From: Gallionellaceae bacterium
GTDB lineage: Bacteria > Pseudomonadota > Gammaproteobacteria > Burkholderiales > Gallionellaceae
NCBI GenBank assembly: GCA_030646595.1
Contig: JAUSKS010000302.1
Span: 1 to 6,186 of the forward strand
DNA length: 6,186 nt
Reading direction: 5' to 3'
The notes beneath the pieces were generated by a model. That model was not told the DNA's origin. It was given only the letters and a program-made list of their open reading frames with translations, and did no database searches. Below, one piece after another: positions 5,312 to 6,186 of the stretch. Position 1 is the stretch's first letter. Each line of letters starts with the position of its first letter. Position numbers and translations under genes: made by a program.

Positions 5312-5605
5312 CTACAGGCAATGAAAACAACAAAAATTTTATTTTGCTGCATGGGTAACAAAGTATCAAACTTGCGCAAAGCCATGTGCCGTGCGGGTTT
5401 GCAGCGGGTATGTGTCGAAATGGTCACGCCACTGGATACACCGCCATTATTGGATACACCCTTGTGAGCGTGAAAACACGCGAAAAACTCACTTCTGGAT
5501 ACACCACAAAAAGGGCATGATTCAGAAGGCTGTTTCATCACGCCGCTACCATACAGACGCCTACGTCGAGTTGCTGCGCGTTTTGCGGGGTCTTTTCCCG
5601 GTCAT
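5312..5605. other. Gene-free stretch after msrA with short repeats
   Basis: About 300 bases with no convincing gene. Open frames exist on both strands (for example minus 5541-5302 and plus 5391-5717), but none has a ribosome binding site or a recognisable domain, and the plus one runs through the terminator of the opposite gene. The stretch contains a 10-base direct repeat in three copies and a small hairpin, listed separately. Repeats and loss of coding suggest a junction between the chromosomal block and the right-hand element. Confidence 0.5.
5433..5505. repeat. Three iteron-like direct repeats (TGGATACACC)
   Basis: Exact copies of TGGATACACC occur at 5433-5442, 5451-5460 and 5496-5505 (GGTGTATCCA on the minus strand). 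Start-to-start distances are 18 and 45 bases. A perfect hairpin GCGTG-AAAA-CACGC (5468-5481) fills part of the gap between copies two and three. The arrangement resembles binding sites for a replication or regulatory protein. Because both distances are multiples of three, the copies also read in frame as GYT on the plus strand and GVS on the minus strand, so a decayed repetitive coding sequence cannot be excluded. Confidence 0.55.
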
Positions 5606-5629
5606 AAAAAACCCGCCTTTCGGGCGGGT
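5606..5629 (-). terminator. Intrinsic terminator of the leftward 107-residue gene
   Basis: The arms ACCCGCC (5611-5617) and GGCGGGT (5623-5629) form a 7-bp GC-rich stem with a five-base loop. On the minus strand the stem is followed by six T residues (plus A-run 5606-5611). It lies 28 bases beyond the stop of the 107-residue gene, so it ends leftward transcription of the right-hand element. Confidence 0.85.
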
Positions 5630-5656
5630 AGCTTGTGGCAGATGGCGCGGTTCTAA

Positions 5657-5980
5657 TCAAGATGCCTTATTTTTCTTAAAACTCAGCTTTGCACCAGCCC
5701 GAGTCGCTAAATTGTAAAATTCAATCAAAGCCGACAAGCGGCCAGACAGTGTATACAGAAAACGCTCATAACTTCTGGCCTCAACGGTCGTTGTCGAAAC
5801 AATTTCCAGCGTAGTGGGATCGCGCTCCATGGTTTGAATTTTTTCCACGCCGCGCGAATTTGCCATATCTGCCGCGAGCTGGAGTAATTCGTTTACTGTC
5901 GGTGCAACGCCACGCTCAAGCGATAAGAGCTGATCGGCTCTCGCAGCGTCATAAATATTTTGTTGATGTGGTGCCAGCAT
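5657..5980 (-). CDS. Hypothetical protein, probable phage or satellite gene
   Basis: A 107-residue soluble protein that I do not recognise. The chosen ATG (5980-5978) is preceded by AAGGA about nine bases upstream. The frame stays open further upstream to a TTG at 6106, but that part coincides with a structured RNA leader, so I prefer the shorter form. The chain is mostly helical: MLAPHQQNIYDAARADQLLS, then VAPTVNELLQLAADMANSRGV (25-45), a Thr-rich middle (TTLEIVSTTTVEARS, 56-70), and an amphipathic helix RFLYTLSGRLSALIEFYNLA (73-92) with a basic tail KLSFKKNKAS. No enzyme motif, signal peptide or DNA-binding helix-turn-helix is obvious. Its own terminator, the C4/CI-like leader RNA and the iteron-like repeats beyond it suggest the early or immunity operon of a prophage or P4-like satellite. 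That context is inference; the gene itself looks real. Confidence 0.75.
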   Translation of the reverse strand: MLAPHQQNIYDAARADQLLSLERGVAPTVNELLQLAADMANSRGVEKIQTMERDPTTLEIVSTTTVEARSYERFLYTLSGRLSALIEFYNLATRAGAKLSFKKNKAS

Positions 5981-6013
5981 GATTTTTTCCTTAGGTTTAA
6001 AGCTTGACCCGTC

Positions 6014-6035
6014 GCACCGCACTTTGTAGCGGCGC
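6014..6035 (-). promoter_or_regulatory. Leader hairpin upstream of the 107-residue gene
   Basis: On the minus-strand RNA, GCGCCGC (6035-6029) pairs with GCGGUGC (6020-6014) through seven pairs including one G-U, around the loop UACAAAGU. On the plus strand the same site would have an A-C mismatch, which favours function in the leftward transcript. It lies 33 bases before the start codon. The stem and loop resemble the hairpin I recall from C4-type leaders. Confidence 0.4.
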
Positions 6036-6079
6036 CCGGTAGGGCAAACACTCCGATTGGATAGGTCGGAAATTCCGGC

Positions 6080-6090
6080 GTGCCGCCATA
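6080..6090 (-). promoter_or_regulatory. Putative target site of the C4/CI-like antisense RNA
   Basis: On the minus strand this site reads TATGGCGGCAC, the exact reverse complement of GTGCCGCCATA in the loop at 6147-6137. It lies just downstream of the two-hairpin RNA and 100 bases before the 107-residue gene. That is where C4/CI-type systems place the leader sequence bound by the processed RNA. Confidence 0.4.
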
Positions 6091-6096
6091 CCAAAC

Positions 6097-6164
6097 CCAT
6101 CGCCAAAAAAATAAACGCGATGGTAACCGAACAGCATATGGCGGCACTCCCTGCGCCGTTCGGT
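6097..6164 (-). ncRNA. C4/CI-like antisense immunity RNA (candidate)
   Basis: Read leftward, two perfect 7-bp hairpins are nearly adjacent, two bases apart. Hairpin 1 pairs ACCGAAC (6164-6158) with GTTCGGT (6132-6126) and exposes GTGCCGCCATA in its loop. Hairpin 2 pairs CCATCGC (6123-6117) with GCGATGG (6103-6097) around a U-rich loop containing AUUUUUU. The first loop is complementary over 11 bases to 6090-6080, and the second over seven A/U bases to AAAAAAU next to the Shine-Dalgarno of the 107-residue gene. Compact hairpins that present sequences complementary to a downstream leader of the same operon are the hallmark of C4 RNA (P1/P7) and CI RNA (P4), which block expression of phage genes. 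The promoter would lie at or beyond the right edge. Structure and complementarity are seen; family membership is inferred. Confidence 0.45.
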
Positions 6165-6186
6165 CAAGGATTGTTATGTGATTGAC

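Noticed and set aside
5433..5505. Possible CRISPR array
   Set aside because: The repeats are only 10 bases, spacing is uneven (18 and 45), and no cas-like gene is present.
5410..5520. Rightward 36-codon frame with three GYT copies
   Set aside because: In-frame GYT comes from the direct repeat; no Shine-Dalgarno or known family. Kept only as a note under the repeats.
5302..5541. Leftward 79-codon frame containing CPFCG and GVS repeats
   Set aside because: The CPFCG looked like a zinc ribbon, but there is no ribosome binding site, it overlaps the end of msrA, and the GVS repeats are explained by the 10-base DNA repeat.
5391..5717. Rightward 108-codon frame
   Set aside because: It runs through the intrinsic terminator and into the antisense of the 107-residue gene; no ribosome binding site.
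5893..6147. Leftward 84-codon frame through the leader (starts at a GTG)
   Set aside because: It overlaps the hairpins and the start of the 107-residue gene in another frame, with no ribosome binding site; apparent conservation is better explained by RNA structure.

Overview
The window looks like chromosomal DNA from a Gram-negative bacterium, most likely a betaproteobacterium (perhaps Nitrosomonadales/Gallionellaceae-like). This is inferred from protein style, moderate GC, and the pairing of a JmjC ribosomal oxygenase gene with a DUF7931-type gene. No rRNA, tRNA or CRISPR array was seen.

Left part (1-3006) is transcribed leftward. In transcription order it holds a RoxA-type uL16 hydroxylase gene (3006-1873), overlapped by four bases by a small DUF7931-like gene (1876-1379). 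Next come a 58-residue Ala/Pro-rich lipoprotein gene (1207-1031) with a strong bidirectional terminator, a membrane-anchored SRPBCC/START-like protein (860-336), and the first 75 codons of an unrecognised protein that leaves the window at base 1.

The middle (3041-5311) is a redox and protein-repair block. A rightward pair, a Bcp/PrxQ peroxiredoxin and a SlyD-like metallochaperone prolyl isomerase, overlaps by one base (TAATG). It converges on a leftward DoxX-family membrane protein. That gene is divergent from an exported or membrane-anchored methionine sulfoxide reductase A, and a shared palindromic -10 element lies between the two. Both the peroxiredoxin and MsrA lack the usual resolving cysteine, which suggests dependence on external thiol donors.

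The right part (5312-6186) has a different character. It contains three copies of a 10-base direct repeat (GGTGTATCCA on the minus strand) with a hairpin between two of them. It then has an intrinsic terminator and a leftward 107-residue protein of unknown function. That gene is preceded by about 200 bases of structured leader. The leader holds two adjacent hairpins, and the loop of the first is perfectly complementary over 11 bases to a site just downstream in the same transcript. This is the architecture of C4 (phages P1/P7) and CI (satellite P4) antisense immunity RNAs. I read this end as the edge or remnant of a prophage or P4-like satellite, and it is the most interesting part of the window. 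That interpretation is inference from architecture and recalled family features, not a search result.
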